This document shows positions 1-7,629 of a stretch of DNA of 64,000 nt, piece after piece; position 1 is the stretch's first letter; every line of letters starts with the position of its first letter. A program made the translations under genes and the position numbers. This stretch comes from Chitinophaga terrae (ex Kim and Jung 2007) (GTDB taxonomy: Bacteria > Bacteroidota > Bacteroidia > Chitinophagales > Chitinophagaceae), in the NCBI RefSeq assembly GCF_900107795.1, contig NZ_FNRL01000013.1, positions 1 through 64,000 of the forward strand, read 5' to 3'. Under the pieces are notes generated by a model. That model searched no databases and was not told the DNA's origin. It worked only from the letters and a program-made list of their open reading frames with translations.

Positions 1-273
1 CAACAGTTGGACAGAAAAGTCTACAATCGTCTGCGCATATGTATCTGGAAGCAATGGAAAACCATCCGTAACCGGTACCGTAATCTTATAAAACTTGGCT
101 TATCAAAGTATTACGCAAGGATGTGGAGCAAAACGAGTATAGGTTACAGCCGTGCGGCTCGTAGTCCGATACTATGCAGAACCCTCACCAACGCATACTT
201 TAGGAAAGAAGGCTATGTCGGATTTTACGAACGCTATTATCTGAAAACAGAAAGTCAGATTAAATTATTCTAA
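1..273 (+). CDS. Group II intron reverse transcriptase/maturase, C-terminal part (cut by window edge)
   Basis: The frame is open from base 1, so this is the end of a longer protein. The residues match the C-terminal maturase region of LtrA-type intron proteins: an R-x-R-x-CIWKQWK segment, then R-YRNL-KLG, and near the end SPIL-R-LTNAYF. The maturase binds its own intron RNA, helps it splice and supports retrohoming. The upstream reverse transcriptase domain is outside the window. The stop lies four bases before the domain V hairpin, the usual arrangement for an ORF looped out of domain IV. Whether the full protein is intact cannot be judged. Confidence 0.9.
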   Translation, partial: QQLDRKVYNRLRICIWKQWKTIRNRYRNLIKLGLSKYYARMWSKTSIGYSRAARSPILCRTLTNAYFRKEGYVGFYERYYLKTESQIKLF

Positions 274-276
274 CAA

Positions 277-353
277 ACCGCCGTATACCAGACCGGTACG
301 TACGGTGGTGTGAGAGGACAGTGAGGGAAATAATCCCTCACTTCCTACTCGAT
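277..353 (+). ncRNA. Group II intron domains V and VI and 3' splice end
   Basis: Domain V is visible at 277-309: the arm ACCGCCGTA pairs with TACGGTGGT, TACC pairs with GGTA under an AGAC tetraloop, and a two-base CG bulge sits on the 3' side. Domain VI follows at 311-353: GAGAGG pairs with CCTACTC leaving A347 bulged as the probable branch point, and GTGAGGGA pairs with TCCCTCAC above it. A347 is about seven bases from the inferred 3' end after ...CTCGAT. The exact end (353) is inferred from the usual terminal pattern of bacterial introns of this kind. Confidence 0.85.
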
Positions 354-1316
354 TTACAGGCCATCTGTATTGAGCATGGCCTTGAGGATATTTGTTTGCA
401 CGTCGTAGTTGCCTATTTTCTGAAGGAAATCCACTTCCGATATCTTCTCATGGTATTCGCTTAAAACGGCTTTTACGGGCTCCGGAAGACGGGTTTTAAT
501 GAGTTTTGCCCGGCTCTCCAGCAGGTCGTTCTTTGAGTTCAGTTCCTGCAATATCCTGGCCTTTTTGGAAAGGTTGTTTGTCCAGTCGATATTGGGGATA
601 GTAGAAAGATCGCAGAGCAAAAGCAGGTTTTTGGAGGGAAGATAAAGGTAATGCCTGTCGAGGTCCAGGAAGCGGTAGATCTCTACGGCCAGGTCGCCGG
701 ATCTGAGACCGCAGAAGAACTCTGTTTTGAAATCCACTTTGCAAAGTAGCCCCATCAGCTTTTTCTGTATGGTAGCATGGGTGTTTTTATAAACTTTGTC
801 TGTATCAAAATTGATCAGCGCCAGCATCTGGTCTGCCGATATATCGTAGAAAAAGTCCTGGGCGTAACGGTTGCTGAATGCGTTGATATTCCTGGAGAAG
901 GGGTACTCGTCTGTATTTTCGGATAAGGTTTTGAAAAGCGCCCGCATAGAGAGGTTCATTTTCAGAGATTGCCGTTGTTTGTCGAGTTCGTAACTCTTTT
1001 CGGTGAACACGGCGTTGTTGAGTTTCTCTATGAGCTCTTCGTTAAGATGTATTTCGTCGTACAGCAGGCTTACATTCTTTTCGTTATCGGCCTTGATTTT
1101 CCTGAGCAGGTCTATGACGGAGTCGGTGTACTGGATATGGAAGAGTTCCAGTTTATTGATATCCAGTTCCGGGTTGGTTTCGAACAGTTTATGGACAACC
1201 TGGCTACGGAGATAGATCTTATAAATGATCTCCTCATCGAAAAACGCAGAAAGCACCTGTAATTTGCTTATGGTTTTATTTGAGTTGTTCAGTATTATAG
1301 CCAGGTTATCCTCCAT
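354..1316 (-). CDS. Unrecognised protein at the end of the Ter/TelA operon
   Basis: A 320-residue, charged, probably all-helical protein with no signal peptide or membrane segment. I do not recognise a family. It starts with an ATG 18 bases after telA on the same strand, so it is very likely cotranscribed with telA and the TerD genes and may belong to the same stress-response complex. The last codons read ...Asp-Gly-Leu-stop, and the stop lies right against the 3' end of the group II intron, so the operon's natural terminator may have been displaced. The reading frame is intact throughout. Confidence 0.8.
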   Translation of the reverse strand: MEDNLAIILNNSNKTISKLQVLSAFFDEEIIYKIYLRSQVVHKLFETNPELDINKLELFHIQYTDSVIDLLRKIKADNEKNVSLLYDEIHLNEELIEKLNNAVFTEKSYELDKQRQSLKMNLSMRALFKTLSENTDEYPFSRNINAFSNRYAQDFFYDISADQMLALINFDTDKVYKNTHATIQKKLMGLLCKVDFKTEFFCGLRSGDLAVEIYRFLDLDRHYLYLPSKNLLLLCDLSTIPNIDWTNNLSKKARILQELNSKNDLLESRAKLIKTRLPEPVKAVLSEYHEKISEVDFLQKIGNYDVQTNILKAMLNTDGL

Positions 1317-1334
1317 TCCTTTTACTTACAAATA

Positions 1335-2435
1335 TTATTTAACGTTTGTTACGTTTTTCTTCAACTCTGTTTCCAGGTTCTGCAACTCACTGTCTAATAC
1401 TTTACGGCTTTCAGCGCCTTGTTCGTGAATTCTCTTCACTTCGTGAAGCGTTTCGATCAGCGACTGTGTAGTTCTCTTCAGTGTTTCGATAGATACAACG
1501 GTCTTTTCATTTTCCTTGGCCACTTCGATACTGTTCTGTTTCAACAGGTCTGCATTCTTCTGCAGGATAGTGTTGGTAGTATCGGATATTTTGCGTTGCA
1601 TTTCCACGTTGGCTTTTTGTCTTTGCAGTGCAACGGCAATGGTCAATTGGTTTTTCCACACCGGGAGGGTAGTGGTAATGATAGACTGTGCCTTTTCAGC
1701 GATAGACGTGTTGTTGTTCTGAACCAGGCGGATCTGCGCCAGTGACTGAAGCATGATGAAACGAACGATCTTCATATCTGCCAGTCGTTTGTCCAGGCGG
1801 TTGATGAAGTCTCTCAGGTCTGCAATTTCATAATCCTGGTAGTTAGCCGGGTTTGCTTCCATTACAGCCAGTTGTTCGTTCAATTCGTTCATTTTCAGTT
1901 GACCGGAAATGATCAGGTCTTCCATTTGCTTGATGTAGCTGACATTGCTGTCAAACATCGTTTGGAGGGAACTGTTGTCTTTGATGGAATTAAGGCGGCC
2001 AGCTTTGATCTTGTTGGTGATCTTGTCGATGTTATTGATCACTGTATCATATTTCTGGAACAGCTTTTTGGCATCAAAAACCAGTTTCTTCAGGAATGGA
2101 AGTTTGGAAAGCATTCCCTTAAACCCTGTCTGATTCAGCTCTTCTACGTCAATGTAGTTCAATTCAGCCAACAGGTCGTTGATCAGCCCGCCTACCTCTC
2201 CTGCCTGGTTGGTCCGTACAGAAGTAAGGAATTCGTTGCTGTAACGCTCCATAGAAGCCTGAACGTCAGAACCGTAGCTCAACACAGAGTTCACATCGGA
2301 GGTGACCAGCGTTTTGTTCAGCTCTTTGTATTTCTGTGTTTCTTCCGGGCTGAGATTGGCAAGGTTGGTATTTCCTTCTTTGTCAATTCTGACGGTAGGA
2401 AGAGTTGGATCGGTGATATTTGGTGTTGTTTCCAT
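1335..2435 (-). CDS. telA: Toxic anion resistance protein, TelA family
   Basis: A 366-residue soluble, largely coiled-coil protein of the TelA/KlaA family. Typical features are the mid-region SLAQIRLVQNN, the segment TTTLPVWKNQLTIAVALQ, and a long C-terminal helix rich in Lys and Glu. TelA proteins are linked to resistance to tellurite and other toxic anions and commonly occur with TerD proteins; their biochemical activity is not established. The gene lies between the second TerD-family gene (39 bases upstream) and the unknown protein at 354-1316. It starts at an ATG. Family assignment is firm; its function in this host is inferred. Confidence 0.9.
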   Translation of the reverse strand: METTPNITDPTLPTVRIDKEGNTNLANLSPEETQKYKELNKTLVTSDVNSVLSYGSDVQASMERYSNEFLTSVRTNQAGEVGGLINDLLAELNYIDVEELNQTGFKGMLSKLPFLKKLVFDAKKLFQKYDTVINNIDKITNKIKAGRLNSIKDNSSLQTMFDSNVSYIKQMEDLIISGQLKMNELNEQLAVMEANPANYQDYEIADLRDFINRLDKRLADMKIVRFIMLQSLAQIRLVQNNNTSIAEKAQSIITTTLPVWKNQLTIAVALQRQKANVEMQRKISDTTNTILQKNADLLKQNSIEVAKENEKTVVSIETLKRTTQSLIETLHEVKRIHEQGAESRKVLDSELQNLETELKKNVTNVK

Positions 2436-2474
2436 AAGGTATCGAAATTAGTAAAAAGGGTAGTAAGATAAAAA

Positions 2475-3089
2475 CTACAAATACTGTTGTGCAACGGTAT
2501 TTACAGTTTGCTCTAATTTCCTGTCGCGTGTTGGTTCTCCTATCGCGTTAAATTTCCATTCTCCGTTCTTTTTATAGAAAACGCCCATCACCATGGATAC
2601 ATGTCCCGCAAATCCAGGTCCGCTGGCGATATCGTAAGTGGCAAACACTTCATTCACGCGGGAAGGAGTACCTTCATAAATGCGGATGGAAGCAAATGGG
2701 ATGGTGCCAAAATCGTGTCCCCTGAAGCTGTTCAGAACAAATGCCACATAGTTGATGTTGCTGTTCAGGCGGGAGAAATCCAGCGTGATCACTTCGTTGT
2801 CGAGGCCGTCGTTGCCGTTCATATCGCCCGTCAGATCGTCGCCGCTATGGATCACTGCGGAGTCTTTAGACCGGAGGTTGCCGAAATAAACCACTTCCAG
2901 CAGTTGTTTTTGCTCGTTGAATAAAGCGCAGCTACCGTCGAGGTCTACTGCTTCCTTTGTTTTACCCAGGCCGAACAAGCCTTTCTTTTCAATAGCTCCC
3001 CAGTTGATGCCTACGCAAACATGTTGAAGTTTGGTACCATTTGATTTTTCGAGACTGATACGCTGCCCTTTTTGAAGATTTATTGCCAT
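2475..3089 (-). CDS. TerD-family protein, TerZ-like (long form)
   Basis: A 204-residue TerD-domain protein. It opens with MAINLQKGQR, continues to VDLDGSCALF, and carries the calcium-binding-type stretch SGDDLTG-D-N-N followed by DNEVITLDF. TerD-family proteins are cytoplasmic calcium-binding beta-sandwich proteins of stress operons (tellurite, phage and colicin resistance in classical ter loci). A short insert with GLFGLGKTKEA precedes the first acidic motif, as in TerZ-like members. It is a tandem paralogue of the next gene upstream (3113-3667); their first ten residues are identical. The 23-base gap suggests one transcript. Confidence 0.88.
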   Translation of the reverse strand: MAINLQKGQRISLEKSNGTKLQHVCVGINWGAIEKKGLFGLGKTKEAVDLDGSCALFNEQKQLLEVVYFGNLRSKDSAVIHSGDDLTGDMNGNDGLDNEVITLDFSRLNSNINYVAFVLNSFRGHDFGTIPFASIRIYEGTPSRVNEVFATYDIASGPGFAGHVSMVMGVFYKKNGEWKFNAIGEPTRDRKLEQTVNTVAQQYL

Positions 3090-3112
3090 TGATATGATGT
3101 TAGCTTTTGTGA

Positions 3113-3667
3113 TTAATTGTATTTGTTGAGATAGTCCTGCAATCCGCCTTTCATGCCTACGCCTACTGCTTCAAATTTCCATTCGTCGTTCCGTTTGTAG
3201 ATCCTTCCGAATTCCACTGCGGTTTCGATAGAGAAATCTTCTTCCAGTTCATATTTCAGGATCACTTCATTGGTAGCGGCGTCCAGTATGCGCACATAGG
3301 AATTCCTTACCTGGCCGAAGTTCTGTTTCCTGGCTGCGGCATCGTGAATGGTCACTACCACGCAGATCTCGGCAGTTCTCGGGTCAATTTTAGAGAGGTC
3401 TATTTTGATCTGTTCGTCATCTCCTCCGCCTTCTCCCGTCAGGTTATCGCCTGTATGTTGCACCGCTTCGTCCGGCGATACCAGGTTGTTATAAAAAATG
3501 AAGTGTTGGTCAGATAAGATCTTCCTGTTCTCTCCCATGATAAAAACAGAAGCATCCAGGTCAAAGCTGGTACCAGTAGAGGACGAGTTGACATCCCAAC
3601 CTAAGCCGATAATGAATTTAGGTGCATTGATAGTTTGTCGCTGCCCTTTTTGCAAGTTAATTGCCAT
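3113..3667 (-). CDS. TerD-family protein (TerD/TerE-like)
   Basis: A 184-residue protein covering one complete TerD domain. It shows FDLDASVF near residue 35, then HTGDNLTGEGGGDDEQI, the acidic calcium-binding loop typical of TerD and TerE, followed by DLSKIDP. It starts at an ATG that overlaps the end of the upstream phosphoribosyltransferase gene by 11 bases, which suggests translational coupling. Its role is in the Ter stress response; TerD versus TerE cannot be separated from sequence alone. Confidence 0.92.
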   Translation of the reverse strand: MAINLQKGQRQTINAPKFIIGLGWDVNSSSTGTSFDLDASVFIMGENRKILSDQHFIFYNNLVSPDEAVQHTGDNLTGEGGGDDEQIKIDLSKIDPRTAEICVVVTIHDAAARKQNFGQVRNSYVRILDAATNEVILKYELEEDFSIETAVEFGRIYKRNDEWKFEAVGVGMKGGLQDYLNKYN

Positions 3668-4499
3668 GCTTTAAACTTTTATGTGTTCTTTGAAAAAGGT
3701 GATTGCTAAGATACTCAAGATTCTGCTGGTAAGCATCAATTGTATGATAACCGTTGCCAATGGCCATATCATACAGGAGGTTGATGAATTTTTCCGACTT
3801 GTTCTGTAGAAAAACACGGAACGCGTCAGCGTCGTAATTCAGCAGGTATTTTACAATACGGGTGTTAATTGCAAACCGTTCCCCGGATACAATATCATCC
3901 AGGTCGAAAATATTCTTTACACAATGATAGTTCAGGTGATTCTCGAAGTTCGGGTGAATGGCTTTATTCTGCAATTCTGCAAAATACAGCAGGTAAATAT
4001 CGTTGGTCAGCTGGTAAGTATCCGCCATCTTTAAGATCATACGTTCATGACTTCCGGTGATCCGTATATCATCCAGGAATACGATGACCTTATCTTTCAG
4101 GAATTCCCTGTCGATATGAAAACTATCGTTTCCTATCAGCTGCAATCTTTGTTCGGCATCCAGGTTACCATAATCTTCCTTATAGGTAATGGTACGGTGT
4201 ACCTTTGTTTCCTGGATGATCGGGTATCCGTTCAATGCCAGCCATCTGTTCAGCCGGTAGCTGAAATAGTTTTTCATGGCAAAAGTAGCAGTGGGGATAA
4301 ACGAATAAGGGCTGGATACTACTACCAATTGAGGAACAGGACCAGTGCCCAGGTGCTGATCAATGAATCCTTGTGCCAGTTGAGTACCGAATTTCTCTGC
4401 CACTGCGTCATCGCCGAATTTAAAACGGCTGTAGTCATCAGGGGAGAATCCTACATCATTGGTATCAATGATCTTATGTAAGGAATAGGTTGTAATCAT
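3657..4499 (-). CDS. Phosphoribosyltransferase-like protein of the Ter operon
   Basis: A 280-residue protein with a PRPP-binding-type motif VIVFLDDIRITGSHE in the middle: hydrophobic strand, two acidic residues, then a Thr-Gly turn. Upstream is a strand-turn VVVSSPYSFIPTATF. Phosphoribosyltransferase and HAD proteins are known companions of TerD/TelA in the wider Ter stress system, where they have been proposed to act in nucleotide or nucleoside-like metabolism. The ATG start overlaps the stop of the HAD gene by one base (TAATG), so the two are translationally coupled. The substrate is unknown. Confidence 0.8.
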   Translation of the reverse strand: MITTYSLHKIIDTNDVGFSPDDYSRFKFGDDAVAEKFGTQLAQGFIDQHLGTGPVPQLVVVSSPYSFIPTATFAMKNYFSYRLNRWLALNGYPIIQETKVHRTITYKEDYGNLDAEQRLQLIGNDSFHIDREFLKDKVIVFLDDIRITGSHERMILKMADTYQLTNDIYLLYFAELQNKAIHPNFENHLNYHCVKNIFDLDDIVSGERFAINTRIVKYLLNYDADAFRVFLQNKSEKFINLLYDMAIGNGYHTIDAYQQNLEYLSNHLFQRTHKSLKHGN

Positions 4500-5197
4500 T
4501 AGTTAAGCAAACTTGAAATACATCGATTATTGGAATTTATGAGTAACGACTGAATACCGGCAGCATTAGCCCCATCGATGTCGGCTTTGTTATTATCGCC
4601 TATGTGTACAATTTCCTGTAAGGGTATTAATTCGTTATTTCTGCTGATCGCTACCTGGTCAATCATTTTGCGGAAGAGGAGAATGTTGGGTTTCGACATC
4701 CCCGTTTCATCCGAATATATCTGGAACTTAAAGTACGAACCGATTTCCAGCTGCTGCAATACCTGCCTGAGCGTACTTCCTTTTATGAAAGCAGTGTTGC
4801 TCAACAGGCTGATAGTACAGTCGCCGCGTTTATATAATGTTTCCAGCACTTTTTTGGTTTCATTGCAATAAACCCTTGGCATAAACCTAAAGAACAACTG
4901 CTCCATTTCGTTATACAGGGCGGCCAGGTCAACAGATTGCAGATCGTATTGGTGATCATTGAATTCGCTGATCACCATCAGGTAAAGTTCATCTGTATCC
5001 ATATGCTTACCTGTTTTTTCGTTGATCGCGTTGGCAAGCAGGTCTATCCGTCTGAAGGCTTTCTCTGCTTCTTCCAGTGGTTTCTGAAATTGATTGAAGT
5101 TATCAAAAATAAACTTAGCCCTCTCTTTTTTAAAAGAAGGATTTGATCTGATCAATGTTAACCAAAGGTCGAAAGAATAATGCCTGTACTTACTCAT
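4499..5197 (-). CDS. HAD-superfamily hydrolase of the Ter operon
   Basis: A 232-residue HAD protein and the first gene of the leftward Ter operon. Motif I is FDLWLTL: nucleophile Asp10 is present but the usual second Asp is Trp12. Motif II is SLLSNTA, motif III includes the Lys in MSKPN, and motif IV is IGDNNKADIDGA. The nucleophile and Mg-binding residues are therefore kept. Lack of the second Asp is also seen in haloacid-dehalogenase-type members and argues against a classical phosphatase mechanism. Coupling to the phosphoribosyltransferase suggests the two act on related substrates. Confidence 0.85.
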   Translation of the reverse strand: MSKYRHYSFDLWLTLIRSNPSFKKERAKFIFDNFNQFQKPLEEAEKAFRRIDLLANAINEKTGKHMDTDELYLMVISEFNDHQYDLQSVDLAALYNEMEQLFFRFMPRVYCNETKKVLETLYKRGDCTISLLSNTAFIKGSTLRQVLQQLEIGSYFKFQIYSDETGMSKPNILLFRKMIDQVAISRNNELIPLQEIVHIGDNNKADIDGANAAGIQSLLINSNNRCISSLLN

Positions 5198-5392
5198 CTA
5201 TGTTTACCGTATTAATGTTTTATGATTACTACGTTCTGTGTTAAACTACTATACTTGACATAGCCGATAGTGTCCGGGTTAATGTATTTAAACAGTCTGC
5301 GGCCGCGGAAAGCTAATATAATGTTTAATTGCACACGATAATCAAAAAGCGTGCAGATTTAATGCAGCGTTATCGTTCCCGAACTTATCTAG
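5198..5392. other. Intergenic upstream region of the Ter operon
   Basis: About 195 bases between the start of the HAD gene and the left arm of a large inverted repeat. No ORF, RNA gene or clear TAnnTTTG box was found here on the minus strand, although the Ter operon promoter should lie in this stretch. Confidence 0.5.
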
Positions 5393-5588
5393 TTTCACGC
5401 AGAGGGGTTTCACGCAGAGGAGCATAAGAAGCAAAGAAGCATAAGAATTTTTGATCGGAGCGAATAAAAAGGAAGCAAAGAAGTTAGCTTACTATACAAT
5501 CTCATCTTTGCTTCCTTATTTCTTAAAAAATATATCTTATGCTTCTTTGCTTCTTATGCTCCTCTGCGTGAAACCCCTTTGCGTGAAA
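5393..5588. repeat. Intergenic inverted repeat, TTTCACGC family, copy 1
   Basis: The arms 5393-5446 and 5535-5588 are 54 bases each and pair with one mismatch. Each outer end reads TTTCACGC, followed by purine-rich blocks built on GCAAAGAAG and GCATAAGA. The 88-base centre contains GATCGGAGCGAAT and a smaller inverted repeat around GGAAGCAAAGA. The right end touches the stop codon of mqnD (5589). Homologous copies are at 36193, 41963, 42150, 43851 and 55487. It may act as a transcription terminator for mqnD, but its size and sequence conservation go beyond that. Confidence 0.85.
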
Positions 5589-6380
5589 TCACAATTTCTC
5601 CGCTGCTTCCATGAGGGCTGTGACGGCTGCTTTGCCTTCTGCGCCGAGGTCGAGGCTGAATTGGTTGACGTACAGGTCGATGTGTTGGCGCATCACTGAT
5701 TCGTCCATTTCCTGGGCGTGTGCGGTAACGTATTCAGAAAGTTGCGGATATGAAGCGTAGCTGTTTTGCAGGCTATTATGAATAAGTTGATCCAGTTGCT
5801 GGCGAATGGGGGCCGGGATGCTCTTTTTGATAAAGATGCCGCCCAGCGGAATGGGGTTGCCGGTGGTTTTTTCCCAGAATTCGCCCATATCCATGAGTTT
5901 TACCAGGCCTTTCAGCTGGTAGGTGAACCTGTTTTCGTGGATGATCACTCCTGCATCTACATCCCCGTTGATCACCGCATTTTCAATTTCTGAAAAGAGC
6001 ATTACTTTTTTCTTTTTGGCATTAGGGAAGGCGATAGAGAAAAGTAAATTAGCGGTGGTGTTTTCGCCGGGAATGGCAACAGTCAGGTTATCTATCTCGC
6101 TTAAGGGAATGTCTTTTTTTGCTATCAGCAGCGGACCGCAGCCGCGCCCTAATGCGCTGCCTGAGTTAAGCAGTTCGTATTGGTCTTTTACTTTCAGGTA
6201 AACGGCAAAACTTAGTTTGGTAATATCCAGTTTGCCCTGCAACGCCCAGTTATTAAGGGTTTCAACATCTTCCAAGTGCGTATCGAAAGAAAATTCTCTG
6301 GTGTCTATCTTCTTGTTCACCAACCCGTCGAATATAAAGGTATCGTTCGGGCAAGGTGAAAAACCTAATGATAAGTGCAT
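5589..6380 (-). CDS. mqnD: 1,4-dihydroxy-6-naphthoate synthase (futalosine menaquinone pathway)
   Basis: A 263-residue periplasmic-binding-protein-fold enzyme that converts cyclic dehypoxanthinyl futalosine into 1,4-dihydroxy-6-naphthoate. The N-terminal signature SPCPNDTFIFDGL (from residue 8) and the GENTTANLL segment are typical of MqnD. Length is as expected. It lies five bases downstream of mqnB on the same strand, forming a two-gene unit for menaquinone synthesis by the futalosine route. Its stop codon directly abuts the inverted repeat at 5393-5588. Start is an ATG. Confidence 0.93.
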   Translation of the reverse strand: MHLSLGFSPCPNDTFIFDGLVNKKIDTREFSFDTHLEDVETLNNWALQGKLDITKLSFAVYLKVKDQYELLNSGSALGRGCGPLLIAKKDIPLSEIDNLTVAIPGENTTANLLFSIAFPNAKKKKVMLFSEIENAVINGDVDAGVIIHENRFTYQLKGLVKLMDMGEFWEKTTGNPIPLGGIFIKKSIPAPIRQQLDQLIHNSLQNSYASYPQLSEYVTAHAQEMDESVMRQHIDLYVNQFSLDLGAEGKAAVTALMEAAEKL

Positions 6381-6385
6381 ATCGT

Positions 6386-7057
6386 CTATAATTTAATTCC
6401 GGCCAGTGATGAAATAATATTGATCAGTTCTTCATTCAGTGTTTTTACAGCCAAAGGTATTTTCCATTTGCTTTTATCGCGGATCTCTACATAGTTAGAA
6501 ATACTGCGCAACTGTAAGAATGGCACTTTGGCAGTGAGGCAGGCATAGTGAAATGCAGCTCCTTCCATACTTTCAATAACGGGAGCGTATTTAGTCTCCA
6601 GTCTGGCAATGGTAGCAGCGCTGCCGCTTACCAAATTTACGCTAACTCCCCTTACTTTCGGCAGGTCTGGTATAAACGGCAGGCCTGAAAAGGTATTAAC
6701 CAGGGCGGTACCTGTAAACGGGGGCTGGGAGGGTTGCCAGAGCTGTATATCAAATAAATCTTTAAATTGATCGTTGTCTTCGGCGCCCAGGTCGGCCAGG
6801 TATTCTTCGGCTACCATTACCAGGCTGCCTAACTCCCGGGAATGATCGAAACTTCCGCCTATTCCTGCCTGGATAGCAAAGTCAGGCTGCCTGACGGCGA
6901 GGTATGTTCCCAGGCTGAAAGCGGTATGCATCATACCGATTCCGGCAACCAGGACCTCAACATCCAGGTGAGCCGGGAAAGAAGAACGATGTTCGTCCAG
7001 GAACCGGGTAAAGGGCTGTATTTCCAGTGTGGTGGCGGCAGTAACCAAAATTTTCAT
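6386..7057 (-). CDS. mqnB: Futalosine hydrolase
   Basis: A 223-residue nucleoside phosphorylase-fold hydrolase (MTA/SAH nucleosidase relatives) that removes hypoxanthine from futalosine. The start MKILVTAATTLEI was chosen over a frame extending 37 codons upstream because the extension has no homology and a TACTTTTG box ends four bases before this ATG. Further markers are VAGIGMMHTAFSLG, AGIGGSF, and SMEGAAFHYAC, the nucleoside-binding region. The mRNA may be leaderless. It is cotranscribed with mqnD. Confidence 0.92.
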   Translation of the reverse strand: MKILVTAATTLEIQPFTRFLDEHRSSFPAHLDVEVLVAGIGMMHTAFSLGTYLAVRQPDFAIQAGIGGSFDHSRELGSLVMVAEEYLADLGAEDNDQFKDLFDIQLWQPSQPPFTGTALVNTFSGLPFIPDLPKVRGVSVNLVSGSAATIARLETKYAPVIESMEGAAFHYACLTAKVPFLQLRSISNYVEIRDKSKWKIPLAVKTLNEELINIISSLAGIKL

Positions 7058-7061
7058 GGTG

Positions 7062-7069
7062 CAAAAGTA
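7062..7069 (-). promoter_or_regulatory. Promoter -7 box for mqnB, very close to the start codon
   Basis: On the minus strand the sequence is TACTTTTG, matching the Bacteroidota TAnnTTTG box. Only four bases separate it from the ATG of mqnB, so transcription should begin at or next to the start codon. Confidence 0.6.
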
Positions 7070-7120
7070 CAGGAAATTGTCGCTTGCCCATGTAAAACAA
7101 TTGACAGGATTAAGGATAAA

Positions 7121-7152
7121 TTGGCAGTACTCAGTTAATAGTGGTATTTTTG
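7121..7152 (+). promoter_or_regulatory. Promoter for queD-folE
   Basis: A TTG at 7121-7123 and TATTTTTG at 7145-7152, 21 bases apart, fit the Bacteroidota TTTG/TAnnTTTG pattern. The ATG of queD is 19 bases beyond the box. Confidence 0.6.
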
Positions 7153-7170
7153 CGAAAATTTTTTTCAAAA

Positions 7171-7584
7171 ATGATCTATTTAACGCGAGTAGAGAACTTT
7201 AATGCAGCGCATAAGTTGTCTAACCCGGGCTGGAGCAAAGAAAAAAACGAGGAAGTATTTGGTAAATGTGCTAATGAAAATTGGCATGGTCATAACTACG
7301 AACTACACGTTACAATAAAAGGTAATCCGGATCCAGAAACAGGTTTTGTTTTCAATGCCAAAACACTGGGTGTTATTATTAAAGATACGATCATCGAAAA
7401 GATCGATCACCGTAACCTGAACCTGGACGTCGACTTTATGAAGGGTAAATTCACGTCGGCCGAAAACCTGGCCATTGCCATCTGGGACCAGCTCTCTAAA
7501 CATCTCCCCGCAGAGGTACAATTACATTGCATTAAATTATATGAGACGCCAAGGATCTATGTGGAATACTATGGCGGTAAATAA
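7171..7584 (+). CDS. queD: 6-carboxy-5,6,7,8-tetrahydropterin synthase, QueD
   Basis: A 137-residue member of the 6-pyruvoyl-tetrahydropterin synthase family. It turns dihydroneopterin triphosphate, the FolE product, into the queuosine precursor carboxytetrahydropterin. Visible: FNAAHKL (first zinc His), CANENWHGHNYEL (catalytic Cys and the HGH zinc ligands), DHRNLN, and a C-terminal LYETPRIYVEYYG. The ATG at 7171 was preferred over an upstream alternative that would overlap the promoter box. folE follows 45 bases downstream, placing consecutive steps in one transcript. Confidence 0.93.
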   Translation: MIYLTRVENFNAAHKLSNPGWSKEKNEEVFGKCANENWHGHNYELHVTIKGNPDPETGFVFNAKTLGVIIKDTIIEKIDHRNLNLDVDFMKGKFTSAENLAIAIWDQLSKHLPAEVQLHCIKLYETPRIYVEYYGGK

Positions 7585-7629
7585 TTGAAAGGACCCCGGC
7601 TTGGGGCCCTGTTTAAAAAACATATAAGA

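Larger units (their letters stand above)
1..353 (+). mobile_element. Group II intron, 3' portion
   Basis: The maturase tail followed by domains V and VI define the last 353 bases of a mobile group II intron. The 5' part with domains I-III is beyond the left edge. The 3' exon begins at 354, which is also the last base of the stop codon of the leftward gene 354-1316. The intron therefore sits directly downstream of that gene in the opposite orientation. Confidence 0.85.

Noticed and set aside
496..744. 82-residue minus-strand frame overlapping 354-1316
   Set aside because: It lies entirely within a longer, better supported gene in another frame and has no recognisable motif.
1872..2471. 199-residue plus-strand frame opposite telA
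   Set aside because: Antisense shadow of telA; no family features.
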